A stretch of 32,396 nt of DNA. Source: Clostridia bacterium. Lineage in GTDB: Bacteria; Bacillota; Clostridia; Oscillospirales; CAG-272. Below, piece by piece: positions 32,328 to 32,396 of the stretch (its first letter is position 1; each line of letters opens with the position of its first letter). The notes under the pieces were generated by a model that saw nothing but the letters and a program-made list of their open reading frames with translations, was not told the origin of the DNA and did no database searches. Made by a program: the position numbers and the translations under genes. Location: contig JAFYTT010000133.1 of assembly GCA_017558715.1 (NCBI GenBank), positions 1 through 32,396 on the forward strand, given 5' to 3'.

Positions 32328-32396
32328 TGGATACATGTAAGGTCTGCGGCAGAGCGCTCGAGGCGGATGAGATCGGTCTGACCAAAAAGCTGATCA
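32327..32396 (+). CDS. Zinc-ribbon protein, 3' truncated by the window edge
   Basis: The ATG uses the last base of the GH27 TGA (TGATG), so translation is coupled. The 23 visible residues start MDTCKVCGRALEADEIGLTKK, with a CxxC knuckle followed by an EIGLTKK stretch. Clostridial small proteins of this kind usually carry a second CxxC further on, which would be outside the window. Function is unknown. Confidence 0.6.
   Translation, partial: MDTCKVCGRALEADEIGLTKKLI

Noticed and set aside
1..32396. tRNA, rRNA, CRISPR arrays, insertion sequences
   Set aside because: No cloverleaf with a T-loop, no regularly spaced repeats and no transposase-like frame was found by reading both strands.

Overview
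The window is a gene-dense stretch of a Gram-positive, low-to-mid GC Firmicute, most likely a gut-associated member of the Clostridia (Oscillospirales-like, by gene content and style only). The signs are a Mini-III RNase (mrnC), RlmH, strong Shine-Dalgarno sites (AAAGGAG, GGAGG), sigma-A type promoters, a cre-like palindrome, SLH cell-wall anchoring, BspA-type leucine-rich repeats and WG repeats, plus many small cytoplasmic glycoside hydrolases of a polysaccharide feeder. I see no tRNA, rRNA, CRISPR array, transposase or integrase.

Layout. 1-783: 3' part of a membrane-anchored unknown. 840-3337 (-): a PHP-domain gene split by a frameshift, then a URO-D family gene, one operon. 3494-4453 (-): a membrane-anchored LRR protein. 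4683-10308 (+): an operon of rlmH, a WG-repeat protein, mnmG and an odd C-terminally anchored TIM-barrel hydrolase-like protein. 10368-11301 (-): mrnC followed by a membrane protein gene broken by an in-frame stop. 11464-12357 (-): a CAT/E2-fold acyltransferase-like protein. 12510-15240 (-): a short glycyl radical enzyme and trmO, preceded by a long, heavily structured leader with a small leader ORF that overlaps the enzyme start. 15599-19083 (+): GH20-like hydrolase, lone eutH, nitroreductase and metallophosphoesterase, apparently one operon. 19249-19932 (+): purC. 20087-20908 (+): an HTH-methyltransferase fusion. 21013-22267 (+): an ECF sigma factor with a membrane partner.

22385-32396 is a carbohydrate region: GH20/67-like TIM barrel and GH51 arabinofuranosidase (+); GH31, a beta-propeller glycosidase-like protein and a CE1-like esterase (-); an exported SLH-anchored GH26-like protein (+); GH27 alpha-galactosidase and the start of a zinc-ribbon gene (+). 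The exported SLH protein could act at the cell surface, while the other enzymes lack signal peptides and probably trim imported oligosaccharides (arabinosyl, galactosyl and glucosyl/xylosyl units). No sugar transporter lies in the window.

Fourteen promoters could be read directly. Thirteen have a recognisable -35 box exactly 17 bases from the -10 box, and most carry an extended -10 TGn. These, with stem-loop terminators, define the operons. The most unusual region is the 15.24-15.45 kb leader of the glycyl radical enzyme: nested and mutually exclusive stems, a start codon buried in a hairpin, an ATGA coupling to the enzyme gene, and a translation-start module repeated in front of the GH31 gene 13 kb away.
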